A stretch of DNA of 64,000 bases. It comes from Zingiber officinale (Eukaryota > Streptophyta > Magnoliopsida > Zingiberales > Zingiberaceae). The stretch covers positions 22,811,558 through 22,875,557 of the forward strand of contig NC_055990.1 in NCBI RefSeq assembly GCF_018446385.1, in the 5' to 3' direction. The notes below the pieces were generated by a model. It had not been told where the DNA came from. It ran no database searches and saw only the letters and a program-made list of their open reading frames with translations. Shown piece after piece: positions 20,378-35,300 of the stretch. How positions within the stretch are numbered: the stretch's first letter is position 1; the number at the start of each line of letters is the position of its first letter. The translations under genes were made by a program, and so were the position numbers.

Positions 20378-23300
20378 GTAAATGCTTTCTTTCGTTATGT
20401 GGAGGTGAGATTCAATGATTCGTGGTTGATTGGGTGATCCGTGCTTCTCTAGTAATAATCTTTTCGTTTTTTTATTTATTGTTGTTGAACTACTGTACAT
20501 CGACGTTCGAATGGCCATGAGTTAGCTCTTATGTGAATGGATTAATGAATTTGATTGCTTAAGGTCTGTTGAGTTTTCCTTCTTTGGTTAATTAGGAAAA
20601 CTATTTTAGATTAATACACGTACTTATTCTCCTCTGCGGACAGCGAGTGTTTGTGCATAAGCTTTGTGCTTGGCTCACAATGAATTGGTGCTGAAGTATT
20701 GGCTATCTTGTATGGGGCTTTGCTTTGACTCTGTTAGTTTTTGTTCTCTATAGAATGATGGAGGGTATTTGGTAGACTGCAGCTTAGATAATAATTGACA
20801 CCCCTTTTAAGGAAAATCATTTCCAATTTGCACTTGTTTTTGATCATTAAAGGACTTCTCTGAACTTTTTAAAGAATCTGTGACCATTTACTCATATTCA
20901 TTTACTAAAAGCAATCTTAATTTATAGATTAAATTGATTATATCAAGGATTAAATCAAATTTTAAATTACAATTGCATTAAATCAGATTTTAGCTTGATT
21001 AAATTAATTTATTCATCAGATTTTTAAATCATTGATTAATTTAATAAATCAAAATTATTTTAATTAATCAAACTAATTTGAATTAAGTTAGTAATTTTTT
21101 AAATTGATTAAAATTATTATTTTATTCTTTCCATAATTATTTTTGTGTTTTTAAATTTTGTATATATATATATTTTTATCGATTTCAATCCTACTGACCC
21201 TAGCAATTCAGTTTGGCTGGTTCTTAATTTTTTGAAATTTTTGATACTGATATTGATATCACTGGCCCTGACAGATAGTTATCTCGTTATTGCCTTACCT
21301 TACCATAGATTATGACGATACAACACAATACTCATCTACGAACAACTGTGTGGTTTGGATCTCCAGTGTTGTGGGGGGAGAGAACATGGGTTAAGGAAGG
21401 TGGGCTAGGCTGTGGAGAGAATCTGTGGTTGGGTAGGTTAGGTTTTAAGATTAGAAAGTTGTGTGATTGGGAGGAGGTGGCGGGGTGAAGCAGCTAATTT
21501 TTTTTCCTGATGGAGGAGGAAGTGTGTCTACTCAACAAGAATTGTGGCGAACAACATTTTTTTTTCATTTCTATATTTTTTATTTGCTTTTCCTTTTTCC
21601 ATATAATTCAATGCCTTGACAGCCGGACACTACGTTTGTTGCCTCCTTTGGTTTCTTTTATCATAAGTTGCATCACTTTCTGCTTTTCTTCACGTGGAAC
21701 TTTAGAAATTTACTTGTAGTGCTAACAGATAGATAAATCTCAAGCATAAAGAATTGATTTAGTTTCCTAGAATATTATCTCCTGAAAATATACACAGAAG
21801 TTACTTTTTTTCATGAAAGAGAACAAATTATATTTTGGATAACAAATTATATTTTGAATTTTGTATTATGTATGGAGATTGTAGCGGGAATATGTTCAAA
21901 AATATGTGTTCTTATATTCTTATATATGATTTTGTAATGAACTTGTAAAATTTTATCTCGAAAAAATGAAATATATATTGTTAAGTAATAGATAACTAGT
22001 TTTATTATGAATATGACATATGACTTGGAGGAATTTTAGACTAAGACATTACAACTTCTGTTGTCTAACCGTTCAGATACAAGAAAGATGAAAAATCATT
22101 TTTGAATCTTGTATTACGTTTGGAGATTGTAGTGGGCGTATGTTGAAAAATATCCATTCTTATAAGATCAAATATCCATTAAGTAATAAATAACTAATTT
22201 GACATAAATGTGTCATATGACTTGGAAAACTTTTGGACTATGACATTACAACTTCTGTTGTCTAATTTTAAATTTAATCCATTCAAAAACAAGTAATTGT
22301 ATTAAAAAGTTTTAGCAAGCATTTAAAGCGGCAATTGTTTTAAATAGGTTCATTTAAAACTACAATAACCACATAACGAAGTAATATATCTCCCTAACCA
22401 ACATAGAAATCCATCAAGTTTTTGAGATTGATATGCTATAAAAGGAAACTCGTATTTGCATAAAATCTCAGCATCCCAAGATCACCTGGGAGGGTTTTGT
22501 ACTTCCACAGATCCACTTAATTCTATGTATAGAATTCGACTATTCTACTGAATAGGTCTACAAAACATTGGGTTTTGGACACTCCCACAAAATCCCGTGC
22601 CACAAAAATCAAAATCCACTAACCAAATATTACTTTAAGCATTTTAGTTAGGTCTTTACTTTTCAGGTAGATGAATCATGAGAATAGTGTTCAAACCTGT
22701 ATCACATTTACTTCTCAAATGTCTATCCTTAGAGAACCACAAGGCATTGCCAATGTTCCACTTCTGATATTCCATTTGCAATAAACCACTGGTTTGCTAT
22801 CAGGTTGCGAGTTTGAATGATATCATCTCAGAAAGAGGAGCTTGTGGTGTTGGTTTCATTGCAAACTTGAAAAATGAACCTTCTCATAAGATTGTGAATG
22901 ATGCCCTTATAGCGCTTGGCTGCATGGAACATCGTGGAGGCTGTGGGGCTGATAATGACTCTGGTGATGGGGCTGGTCTAATGACATCTATTCCCTGGGA
23001 TTTGTATAACAACTGGGCTGTGAAGCAAGGACTTGCTTCTTTGGATAGGTCAAAAACTGGTGTTGGAATGATTTTTCTCCCAAAAGATGAAAATTTTGAG
23101 AAAGGAGCCAAGTCAGGTATTTCTACAGAAAATGTTTTATTTCTTTGCTGCTTATCCTTTTAATGTTGCTTCAAGTATGTAAGTAGAGAAGTTACTGTTA
23201 TGTCTGTAGCTTATTACTGTATTATAGCTATATTTTTTTTAGCTACCTAACTTGATTTTGTTGCTTATATACATGGATTCTTTAATATAGTGCTGAAATA

Positions 23301-26300
23301 TGTTATGTGATAAATACTGGTAATTTAACTGCATCACAAGTTATATCCACTTCTTCAATTAGGTAATTTTGTTGTTTTTTGTCGCCTTTAAGTTAAACCT
23401 AGATGAATTTCTTAATTTTTATTTTGATTTTCTCTTCATGCTGTTGAATTTTTTTCTGCTTCTGTTCTCTTCAATTTTCTTTATATGAACTATATTATTT
23501 TAAATTTTGTGATATTTTTTCACCGCAGTTATAACAAAGATATTCTTAGAGGAGGGTTTGGAGGTCATTGGTTGGAGACCTGTTCCTGTAAACACATCAG
23601 TGGTTGGCTACTATGCCAAGGAAACAATGCCCAACATACAACAAGTGTTTGTCAAAGTCCTTAAAGAGGAAAAGGTTGATGATATTGAGAGGGAATTGTA
23701 TATTTGTAGAAAGCTGATTGAAAGGGCTGCAAAATCTGAAGAATGGAAAGATGATCTATACTTTTGCTCTTTGTCAAATCGGACTGTAGTTTATAAGGGG
23801 ATGCTTCGCTCAGAAGCTCTTGGACAATTTTATTTGGATGTTCAGAATGAACTTTACACATCTTCGTTTGCAATCTACCATCGAAGGTACAGCACTAATA
23901 CTAGCCCTAGATGGCCTCTTGCACAACCAATGAGGATACTTGGACATAATGGAGAGATCAATACTATACAGGTTATTTTGTCTCTAAATTAGCTGCTGAG
24001 TATTTAGCATCCATAACAGTGATTTCCTGATTATTTAAATTTTTCTGGTTGAAGGGAAATTTGAATTGGATGCAATCACGGGAAGCAACACTCAAGTCCC
24101 CTGTTTGGAGAGGCCGTGAGAATGAAATTCGGCCATTTGGGAATCCAAAAGCATCTGATTCAGCAAATCTTGATAGTACAGCTGAAGTATGTCTTCTCAT
24201 TTAGATTAGCTTCCTTCAACTTTGCAATAACTGTTATCCATCGTGAGCTTGGTTATATTTATTGTATTTTTTTTTTTGGCTTTGTATGTTTTCTCATTTA
24301 TATTAGCTTCCTTCAACTTTGCATTAACTGTTATCCATCAGAAGCTTGGTTATATTTATTGTTCTTTTTGGCTTTGTATTCTATTGAGTGCTCTAGACAG
24401 ACATGTTTCCTTCTGAGCTAAATTAGCTACCATTGGTTTCACTTTAAGAACATGGTATCTTGGCATACATAGGTACTGTGATTTTGGATCTTTTCAATAT
24501 TATTCTTCATTGAATATGTTAACTGATTATCTTTATTGAAACTTTCAAAAAGGTGTTTTTTTTCCCTTCAATCATAAAGAATTGAGCTGGTGCATGTATT
24601 TTAAGTTTATATCAATATCATGCTTACAATGCTATGCAGTCAGTCTTCACACACATCATAGTTGAAGATGGAATTCTAGATAATATGAAGAATAATTTCA
24701 AATTTATGTTGATTAGAAATGTGACAATTTGCAGACTACTCGAATTAATTGTGTTGTTTAAGATATTATATATCATGCTTGATGAAGCTGATCTTGATTT
24801 TGGAGATTTATGATTTACTGAGCTAATAATAAGGCAGCAAAAACATTTTTTGAGAGGATTTTATTTCAAATTTATGTGGATATATCTCAACTTTTATAAA
24901 TTAGGTGGGCTTGAATTGAATTCTGTATTTTTCATGTTGATCTTGGTTCTTAACAACATCTTCAAAGTCAAAGCACTCGAACAAATATTTCTGCTCTGAT
25001 GCCTCATAATATCAAACCTATCCTCAAAAACTGGAACATTAGCTGAATTACTTTTCCAACATATTGATGGCATTAAAATCCCTTATTTTGTTCAACTTGA
25101 TTTACTTATAAGATGTTTCAGAAATATGTTTTGTAAAGTATTTAAACATTGCAAATTCTAGTCTATTGCCTAATAATGCCAAATTTATCCTAAAAAAACT
25201 GGAACATAAGGTGAATTACTTTTCCAACACAGTGATGACATTCAAATCCCTTAATTTTGTTCAATTTAATTTACTTAGTTTTTTTAGAAATATTTTTTTA
25301 AGGATTTAAACTTTTCAAATTTTATTTTGTTGAAACTGATCTTATAATTTGGTCCTTTGGAATGGTTTGTGACAGCATTCAGAATTATTTTGGATAGTTC
25401 ACAAACAACTTGAACTGGAATCTACCAATCTGTTCTAGTTTATGTTTAGTACAGCTTGATTTATGAGTTGATTTGACTGACTTTATATACATGCTCATGC
25501 TCGTCTTTACACGACAATTGGATTAACCTATATTTTAAGTCACTGCTGGAATATCAGATTTATCAGTATGATAATTTTTTATACTGAAATGTTAGTTAAG
25601 GCAAATTTATAGTCAAATACGAGTTTTTGTTATGTATTCACTTAAGGCATATTAGTTATCATATATGAGTTTCTATCATGCATCAACTAGAAGATTATTA
25701 ACTTTAATAATCATATGCTACCGACATGACTTGGTAGTTGGTATCAGTGTTCAAAATTTCGTTTCGTGTTAGGCGGAACAGGCGAAACTTTTCGTTTTCC
25801 CGCACACTGAAACCGGCACCGGAAGAACGACGGTTTCGTTGTGCGTCATTGAGAGCGTCACGCGACAAAGGAAGGAATCGCGCGCGCTTGTCATCCCAGG
25901 CGCCTCGCACGCCTCGTAGGCAGCGCCGGAGGAGTCGCGGGACTCTTCTGGCTCTGCTGGACAGTCTCGGGCTCCTCGTAGGCGTTGCAGGAGTCGCGAG
26001 ACTCCTCCGGCAGTGCGGAACTCTTCCAGCGGTGCGGGACTCCCGGTGGCGCCTAGAGGCTTGTCCTGCGTGCTCTGTGAAATCACTGTTAGAAATTAAA
26101 TATTTTAATTTAATTAATTCAAATATTTTCCAACTTAAATGTGATATCTCGAAGAGGATTTAATAAATCCTAATTAAATTATCCTAATAAAATATAAATG
26201 TATTTAAAAATTTTAAAAATAATAAATTTTATTAATTTATATTTAAAAAAATAATTTTATTGATTTAAATTTTATTTAAAAATTTAAAAATCTCTAATAA

Positions 26301-29300
26301 ATCATTAATAATCTGATTTTTTAAAATTAATTTTACTGTAAATATATTTAAAATTTTAAAAAAATTATTAAATTTTATTTATTAACATTTTAAAAATTAA
26401 TTTTACTGATTTAAATTTTATTTAAAAATTCTAAACAAAATTAAAAAATTCTAATAAATCAGATTAATAATCTGATATTTTTTTAATTATTTTATATTTG
26501 TTCATGGTAAATATATCTAAAATTTTTAAAAAATTAATAAATTTTATAAATTAATATTTTGAAAATTAATTTTACTGATTTAAATTTTAGTTAAAAATTT
26601 TTAAAAATTCTAAGAATTTTTTAAAACAATTCTAATAGATCAGATTAAAATAAAAATATATCTTATTTTTAAATTATACATAATAAATATATTTATCTAA
26701 TAATTACTATATATAAATAAAAAAAATACCGAAATCGTATCGGTACGGCACGATACAATACCGAAACTGTATCGTTCCGATCTAGGACCGAAACCTTGGC
26801 ACGGGTCGAGATTTTAAACCTTGGTGGTACCATATAAAACATTTGTCTTCCTCGTAAATACCCCATTCTTGTACCAAAAGGAACATTTTTCTTTATTCAG
26901 AGCTACTTGTTGTTGGAGGCAACACCATCTAGAACCTAGAATAATAGTGTTTCTCCGCATCCATATTTGTAAAAGTCGTGGTTGGTATCAGTTTGGTTTA
27001 CGAGGAACAATGTTCATTGAGTTTTAACGTGTATAAGTTACTTGTGGTAACTGTTAAAAATTGTCATGTTGGCTGTTAAGAACTAATATTCTAGCATTCA
27101 TACTGTCATACCAAATTCTGGCCTTTGACATCCATCCATTTCAGCTATTATTAGAATTTACAAACTCAATTCATTCAAATATAGCTTTGCATAAAACTCA
27201 ATGGAGGAAAAGATTTATGTACCTATCCCAAATAATTGGTGCAAACATGCCTTGACAACTGTTACATCACAATTCATTCAACTAGGTTATATGGATATCT
27301 CAGAACATGAGTATCAACAAAACAATTACTTTGCATGCTAAGCAGTATAAGTTGGTGGCAAACCATTCTGTCTTGTAGCAGTGCTGTTGTAACTAGCACG
27401 CACATGCAGTTGGTGGAATGTGGTTATTGGTAGGATTTTGGGACATTAAAGTTTGACCACCACTGGCAGCCAAACAAATTTTGGATTTCCAGATTCACAA
27501 CCATGGACATTCTTCAAGCTTTTCTTTTTATTATCATAGGAGAATTTACCTTTTTGACATTTTTGCTGCAACATTGCAACTCGTGGGTCTTGGGATCTTG
27601 ACTATCCTAAGATACTTTTTTCCCTGTCTTTTAGTTGATTATTCAGTGAGAAAGTTCTCTGCATGTTCCACTGCAGCAATTGGTTGCCTATAGCAGCAGG
27701 AATACCAATTCCTCATTTTTTTGAACTATATGTGATTTTTTCTTGTAATTTGACCCATAACATTCATGTTTTCCTTGATCAGTTATTGTTGAGAAGTGGT
27801 CGGACTCCAGCAGAAGCTCTTATGATTCTTGTTCCTGAGGCATATAAGAATCATCCAACATTGACCATAAAATACCCAGAGGTGATTTTTTGCGCAAACT
27901 ATATCATCAGGAAACATTCGTGAGTTTGTTCCTTCTTTGGTTTCAGAATGAATGCCTCTCTTTGAATAAAATAGTTTTCTGCTTTTGTCTTCCCTTTTGC
28001 ATCCTTATCTAAAATAAAATAGTTTATACTCATGTTAGGTTGTTAATTTTTATGACTACTACAAGGGACAAATGGAAGCTTGGGATGGACCTGCATTACT
28101 TTTATTCAGGTATCATATATCAACTTTATCAGTGTTGTAGGCATATACATTCTAAATGTGGCTTTTTGACTCCATTAATGGTTTTGAAGTTATTTACTGC
28201 TTAGTTAGGGTTCAACTCTTTTTCATATATACATACAATACATGGAAAGTGCAGGTGCAATTTTTTATTTCTCGATCAATTTGTTTTCAGAACTTTGTAT
28301 CCATCTTTCTTAAATATTCCACAACTATGTTTGTCTCTCTCCATCATTAGTTCCTCTATGTTAGCAAGCAAACCTAATGTGAGTTGACATCCTATCAGCT
28401 GGCCAAACACTAGTAGTCTTTTAGCATATTAGTATTGCTTAAGTTACATATTGGAATTTTGATTGGCACATCAAGGTTGTATCATATTGGTCAATCTAGT
28501 AACCACTAGTTTTGGAAGAGTTTGGTGTGTGCACATGTACTGCTATTTAGAGTCTAGGACTGATTTATTATAGGACAAAATTATTCTTTGAGTAGCAACT
28601 GCTTGACAAATTCTTTGGAATTGTTCTTGTTACAGTGCACCCATATGCATTAACCAGGAGTTTTACAGATGAAAATTTGTTTAGTAGTGAATTAGGTAAT
28701 TTACCTAGAATTTCCAAAACTTTAGCTATAATCATTATGTATTTGTCGTGTTCCTCAATCCTCTTGATTCTTTAGAAAAACAGATAATAAAATGTCACTG
28801 TGATCAAGAATATCTTCCAAGTACTCTTATTGATATTTTCCACCCTAAATTAAGTGCTTATTTTAATTGCCATAGTGATGGAACGACTGTTGGAGCTTGT
28901 CTGGATCGAAATGGTCTTCGACCTGCTCGATATTGGAGAACAGTGGATGACATGGTTTATGTTGCATCTGAGGTACCTGATATTTAATTCAAGAAGGATG
29001 AGTTTTTATGATACACAGTATTTGTAATTTACATTGTCACCATTAATATATCTATCATGTGGATCTTGAGAAGATAATAAATTGAGTCAGTACAGACAAT
29101 TATGAAGACCAGAAGCACTATACAATTTGTAATAATTTAGCTATTTGTTCTAGAAAAATTTCATTTGATGTAGTGGATGTCAAATAATGGTGTAACACGA
29201 GGGAAAATGAGGTTGTCTCTCAACTTCACGACAATTTCATTTGTCACGGAGGTCTATAGCATAGTTTAAAAAGGTTGTCCATGTGGAGGGCCTGGAGGCA

Positions 29301-32300
29301 TATGGAGCCACGTATATCCTTCAGCATGTCACATCCCTGCATATGTATATATGACAATGTTTTTTTTTTCAGCTTCAGTTGATTCATCATTTTATTTTTC
29401 TTATTGGTTCAATTGAATTTTAATCTATTCAAGAATAAACTTGAGGAGACATGATGGATTTAGTATTTCTTTAGTTTACTATATATATAGAGAAGCTATG
29501 AATGAGAATGGAAGCCCCTTTAAAGGAATTATTATTTGATAGTAGTTATAATTTATGATCACACTAACATAACACTTTGTTGGGTGCAAGTTTTTATTTC
29601 CAAAGTCTACATATAAGGGGGCGTTTGGTTTAGGGGAATAGGAGTGGGGAATGAGAATGAGAATCATTGATTGTCATTGTTAATGTTTGGATTATAGGAA
29701 TATGAATGCAAATAAGGGAATGAATTCTTGAAATTGGGTAATAACTCATTCCCATGTACCTCCTCTTCAATGAGTCATTACCCTATTTTCATCAATCAAA
29801 ATATTCCCTTATTCCAAAAATACCCTTGACGTAAAACTAAAATTTTCTCCCTTAATATCAAATATCAAAATATATTTATTTATTTTTTCTTTCATATCAC
29901 TTCTCTCCCCTTGTTCTCTCTCATCATTTTATCACACACTTTCTCTCTCCTTAATCTCTCCTATCACACTCTCTTTCCTCTTTTTTTTCTCATCACACAT
30001 TCTCTCTCATCATACTTTCTCTCTCCTCAATCTCTTCCATCGCACTCTCTTCCTTCTTTTTCTCTCATCATACTTTCTCTCTCCTCAATCTCTCTTGTCA
30101 CACTCCTTCCTTTTTTTCCCTCAACACACTTTTCTCTCTCATCATACTTTCTCTCTATTCAATCTCTCCCATCACACTCACTGTTTTCTTTTTTTTTCTC
30201 ATCACATTTTCTCTCTCACCATACTTTCTCCTCAATCTCTCTCATCACATACTCTCTCCTCATTTTTCTCATTACATTTTCTCTCTCTTCATCCTCTCCC
30301 ATCATACTCTCTCTCACATCATATTTTCTCTCTCATCTTCTCTATCATGCTCTCTCCTATCACACTCTCTTTTCTCATTTTCTCTCACACTTTCTCTCTC
30401 TTCATTTTTTCTCACCACACTTTCTCTCTCATGAGACTTTCTCTCTCATCATTCTCTTTCATCATATTTTTCTCTCACACTCATCTTTCTCTCACATCTA
30501 ATTTTTTCTCTTATTTTCTTTAAAGGGTAAAAAAGGAAATTTTGATTTATTCCGATAGAAAATATGCAACTAACCAAACATTGCTTTTAAGAGTGATATC
30601 CATGCTCATACCCATTCCCATTCCACAATACAATGATTCCCATTCCGATTCCTATTCCTAGGAAAGAACCAAACGCCCCCTAAAATCACATTTTGTTTCA
30701 AACGATGGTAGAAAGGAATACTATGATTACAAGCAACATGGTAATGATTTTCTTTTGCTAAAATGGTTTCCAACATTTCCATATCAATTTTAAATATTTT
30801 CATCATGAGCATTATGCATAAATAGTTTTTTACTTATCATTATGACCTAGATGCAAAATATTTTCAATGGCTTGTTTATTTTGATAAAGTTCTTAGTAAC
30901 TGCTATTTATTTAATTTTTTTTTTTGTGTGTGATCACACTTAAATCTTAAAAAAAAGTTCATGGAAACTACATAAATTTGGTTTGTAATTTGTCCCTGAA
31001 TGATAACTTCGTAGCCTTCAGACTGATCTTGACTAGTAAACAAGCTGCTAAGGTATATATTTTCTTTTGTGAGTCGAGGAAGGAATTATTTCAAAATTTC
31101 AAAGTACCTAAAAAATCGGCATCAAGAGAAATCCATTATAGAAATATTCAAGTTCTAGTTAAAATCCACAAGCCAATCCATTTTTTAAAAAGAGCAGACT
31201 ATATCTTATCATTTAGAAATGATATATATTTTAGTTATTTATCTTTATTGTTCAATCTATCAGTTCTTCACTCGGAGTAAATCTGGAAATTATTGAATGC
31301 TGTTAACCATTTTCACTTTTCTCACTAAATATTAGACACTGTCTAATAGTAGATACTTTTGGTTCTACATGAGGGGATAACTAATAATGCTTCTTTATCA
31401 CTTTCTATGACTATGTATTAACAATGAATAGCATGGATCTTACAAGGGAATTGTTTATAACTTTATATGTGAATTTCCTGAGTTATCAGATCTTACATGT
31501 CAAATTTAGTTGGTTTTTGCAAATTGAAGGGCAACCTGCACATGCTGGGGCAACTTAAGTGAAAGCATAGTATTTCATGTGGGATTTTCTTTGCTGGATG
31601 ATGGAATTTTGTTTTTGAGTGTACGCACATTTGTGAATATATAAACAGACATGTCTCATCTTCCATGTTTATGTTGAAGATAGAATTCAAAGAGATTCAT
31701 AAAATAAGAAAACAAAAGAAGCCAACAAGATAACCTATCCAACCAGGTCCTATTTGATCATGTATCATGGATTCTGATCTTATTAGGAATTTTTAATATT
31801 TTCTTAACATGGCATGATTTTAGTAGATGTTGCATCTTTTTTCATGCAGAAATAGGCAGTATCTAATTTGTAAAATGTAAAATAATAAGACAGGATGCAG
31901 AAAGACCCAAAAAATAAAAGGAAAACTGGAGGCTACAAAAGACAAAATGGTGCATGTATGGAAAGTGCAACAGTTATAGATGAAGTCTAGAGTCTATAAG
32001 GAATTTAAGTTCGTGATGGGTCCTTTGGCTAGAAGATAGAAGCTGGAAGATAGTGTTGTTTATATCTAGCTAGATCCTCCACATGAATAACTTGACAAAA
32101 GAAAGTTGCCATAGCCAGTGGGCTGTGCCGCCTGTTCATAATCTTTCCAGTTGGTGCATGTAGTGGGTGGAATTTGATGTGAGAGTTTAAATCACACAGA
32201 ATTGTGGCAAGTGTTTAGAATACGAGTCTCATTTCAATGTCAGTGAGTTTTAGGATTGGCACTTACTGGGTACTGGACTAGTCTGACTGTATTGACCATA

Positions 32301-35300
32301 AACATAGAAATGGATCACAGGCAATTATTTTATAGTATACATCTGTAAGGTGTTGTGCTTGCTTGCAGTAGCAATATAGAAAATATTGTTTACTGTAGTC
32401 CACTAACGATCCTTGTCTATTTCATAAATATTGGCCATACTAGTAGGTGGAACCAATATTTCGAACCCTAGTGCTGATTTAACTCCAGAATGGATGTCCT
32501 TAGTTTTCTGGCCTGACTTTTCAAAAAGCACATCGAGTAAAAATTTGAAGTCCCATAGCAAGACAAGCGCATCATTGTGGGTAATGGTTGACTTGAGAAT
32601 ATTGGAATTTCTAAATTGAATTAGCCTATAGAACACTAATGCCCTTTCCAAAGGATGAGGGTGAATATGAAGACCCTTGTGGTCATCTGGGTAATTGTTT
32701 GCTTGAAAACTTCGAAGTATGTTTTGTTTATCATTGTTGCTGCTAACTGTTTTCAGGTAGGGGTTCTGCCGATGGATGAGTCAAAGGTTATATCAAAAGG
32801 GCGATTAGGTCCAGGAATGATGATAACTGTAGATCTACAGAGTGGTGAGGTGAGCACGCCTTTTTCTTTCCTCATTTCTTATAGCTAGAGTATGTTATAA
32901 AAGGAATTAATATCTTTTCATGATTATAGTTGAACACATGCAATATGATTTGCCATCATATGCCTATTTATTTGGGCAAGTCTATTCTGATTTAACATGA
33001 AAAACTGATATGTAATTAGAAACTGTATGTACATAGCTAGAACCGAGTTTCACTGAAATTTTGTGACTAGCTTTCAAATTGTAAGACTAGTGTCACACGG
33101 ATCAACTTGTACTGATAAGTACCAGTTAATGGTCTCGGTATGATGTTGCTTGATTAGTATTCAATTTTGAGATTAGGTTACTTTAATCTGTCTAGTTGGT
33201 AACCAAGTTTAATTGTTTTAATAAGTGTTGTTAAGGAATGGAATATAAATGGATTTTTATTTGAAATGGCATGTCAAACAGAACAGTAATACAAACATTG
33301 GGTATCTATTTAGAAATTATTGGGAGCTTTGTATACATCATCATTTTCTTCACCATTGTCATGCCGTGTTGGTCTGAAGAACTATTTTGGAACATTTACA
33401 TAGGTCTTATTTTTCTACAAAATTTGATGTGAGGCTATAGCATTAGTAATATTTGCACAATCAAATTACTTTTTATTTCTCAATTAGAGTTTTCTGTAGT
33501 CTTCTTTTACCTCTTCTATTTTCAACTTTAATGATTCACCTTGGCTACCTATAGAGTGTATTGGTTCCTTTCAAAATGTAGATATCATCTCAATATGTTT
33601 TTATATGAGTTGTTTCCTACCTATTCGTCAGGCACACCACAATTTCAATAAAATTTCCTGGTCTAAAGGGCACATGACAATCACATAAGATTTGAAAAGT
33701 TTCTCCCATTTCAACCATCCACTTTATCGTGAATGTTTCTTTTTTTTGAGTGGTATATTCAACTCTATCACTCTTATAGAAATCTCATGTCTATCCATGT
33801 TAACTAGTCCTTTGATTCTTTCTTATTAGTAAAAGTCTGTTTCATTATTATTCAGTTTTTATTATGTCCTGTTTAATCAATCTACCGGCGTGACATTGCT
33901 TGGATGCACTCCTAATTTCGACTCCAATTATTATTGCTAGAGCATACATGTTAAGTGACCATACCTTCAGTTGTAACCGCTAATTTTGAAAACCTAGGGC
34001 AATCAACCAACATTTTTTGCTGAAATAAGAGGTAACGAGGGTCATAGTAAAATACAATGTAAGAAATAAACAAATCTGAATGCATTTGAGGAATCCAATA
34101 GTCATGAGTACTAAGAACATTCCTCATATGAGTACTAAGAGCACTCCGACCATGATCTACTATTTTTTCTATCCAATCAGAGTGTGTTTGGATTTTGGTC
34201 CAGGTTGGGTTTCCTCGCACATTCCCACCAATGATCAAAGAAGTGGTACCAGGTGCCTGCTCTAACATGGGGATGTCTACTGAACAACCAGATATTTGAA
34301 ACAGTTTTCCATCCAACACACTGCTTCCACCAAGTAATGTGCATACTGGAATACTCGTGAGGATTACTTGATGAGCCATGAACTATGTGCAATGTTGTCC
34401 ATAGCCTCAGCCTTAGTCATCGGACATATTACTATGTGTTAATATGGATGCCAATCAACATTACGTTGGTTACTTAGTATGAGATAACAGCAGTAATCAT
34501 TGTTTTCAACATTAATCACACAATTGATATCATCTAGTTATATGATTTCAACTATACAGTGATAATAATAATTTAAATTTGCATGTGTAAAACTAAACAT
34601 CAGCAATATCTCTAGTATGCCAATGATGACGACTGAAGGATAAAAAAAGCTAAAAACATATAATACGATTGAAGAAAGCATCAGGAGTTTCAGAGGGAGG
34701 AGAGTGGTGCAAATCAAGTGGTGTTTGAAACAAGTTGCATGGATCTTTAAATATTAGAGGATGAGGGATAGGATCCTATGTCCAATTGCAGTACTTTCAC
34801 TAGAATGGAAGCACATCTTTGATCCAAACATAATTTGTTGTCACTTATCACTCTCATTTGCACAGCTCAATGCAGTTCAGTTTGACAATAGGCCAACCCA
34901 CAATATAAATGAATCATTTTTAATCACTTGAAAAGGGAAAATCTTACTATAGATATATCAAGTCCAAATTGATTGCCTCAGCATTTTCACCTGTCGTCAG
35001 CTAGCATCATTTAGCTTAGAAAAATTCATTAAAACTATGAATTTAAATTTTAGATCAAACTGAAGCTCAATTCATTTCAATTAGACCAGTCTAGTTAAAT
35101 TCCAAGTCATACTAAATTCCCTATTTTTCTCATTTTTTTTTTTATTATGGGTGATAAAGTTTTGTGACCAAATAGTTGAATTGTGTCACATTTTAGCTTC
35201 TTCCAACTTTTAATTCATGTTTTTATTGCTATTCTTGTTTATTACTTTTTTTAGGTTTATGAGAATACTGAAGTTAAGAAGAGAGTTGCTTCAGCTCAGC

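Larger units (their letters stand above)
22804..32849 (+). other. GLU1: Fd-GOGAT exons 2-8: glutamine amidotransferase class II domain
   Basis: Exon 2 carries [10 protein letters not shown], whose Cys108 should become the N-terminal nucleophile after processing, then [18 protein letters not shown]. Exon 3 ends [11 protein letters not shown]...GHNGEINT (residues about 337-344), the glutamine-site and oxyanion region of Ntn-type amidotransferases. Exons 5-8 continue with [20 protein letters not shown] and [12 protein letters not shown]. The domain edge near residue 530 is estimated from the known layout of the family. Confidence 0.9.

Noticed and set aside
20051..20518. 155-codon minus-strand frame over Fd-GOGAT exon 1
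   Set aside because: Antisense shadow of the GC-rich exon.
29911..30523. Frames of 142 and 196 codons rich in Ser, Leu, His and Phe
   Set aside because: Translation of the TCTCTC/ATCACAC microsatellite in the MITE.
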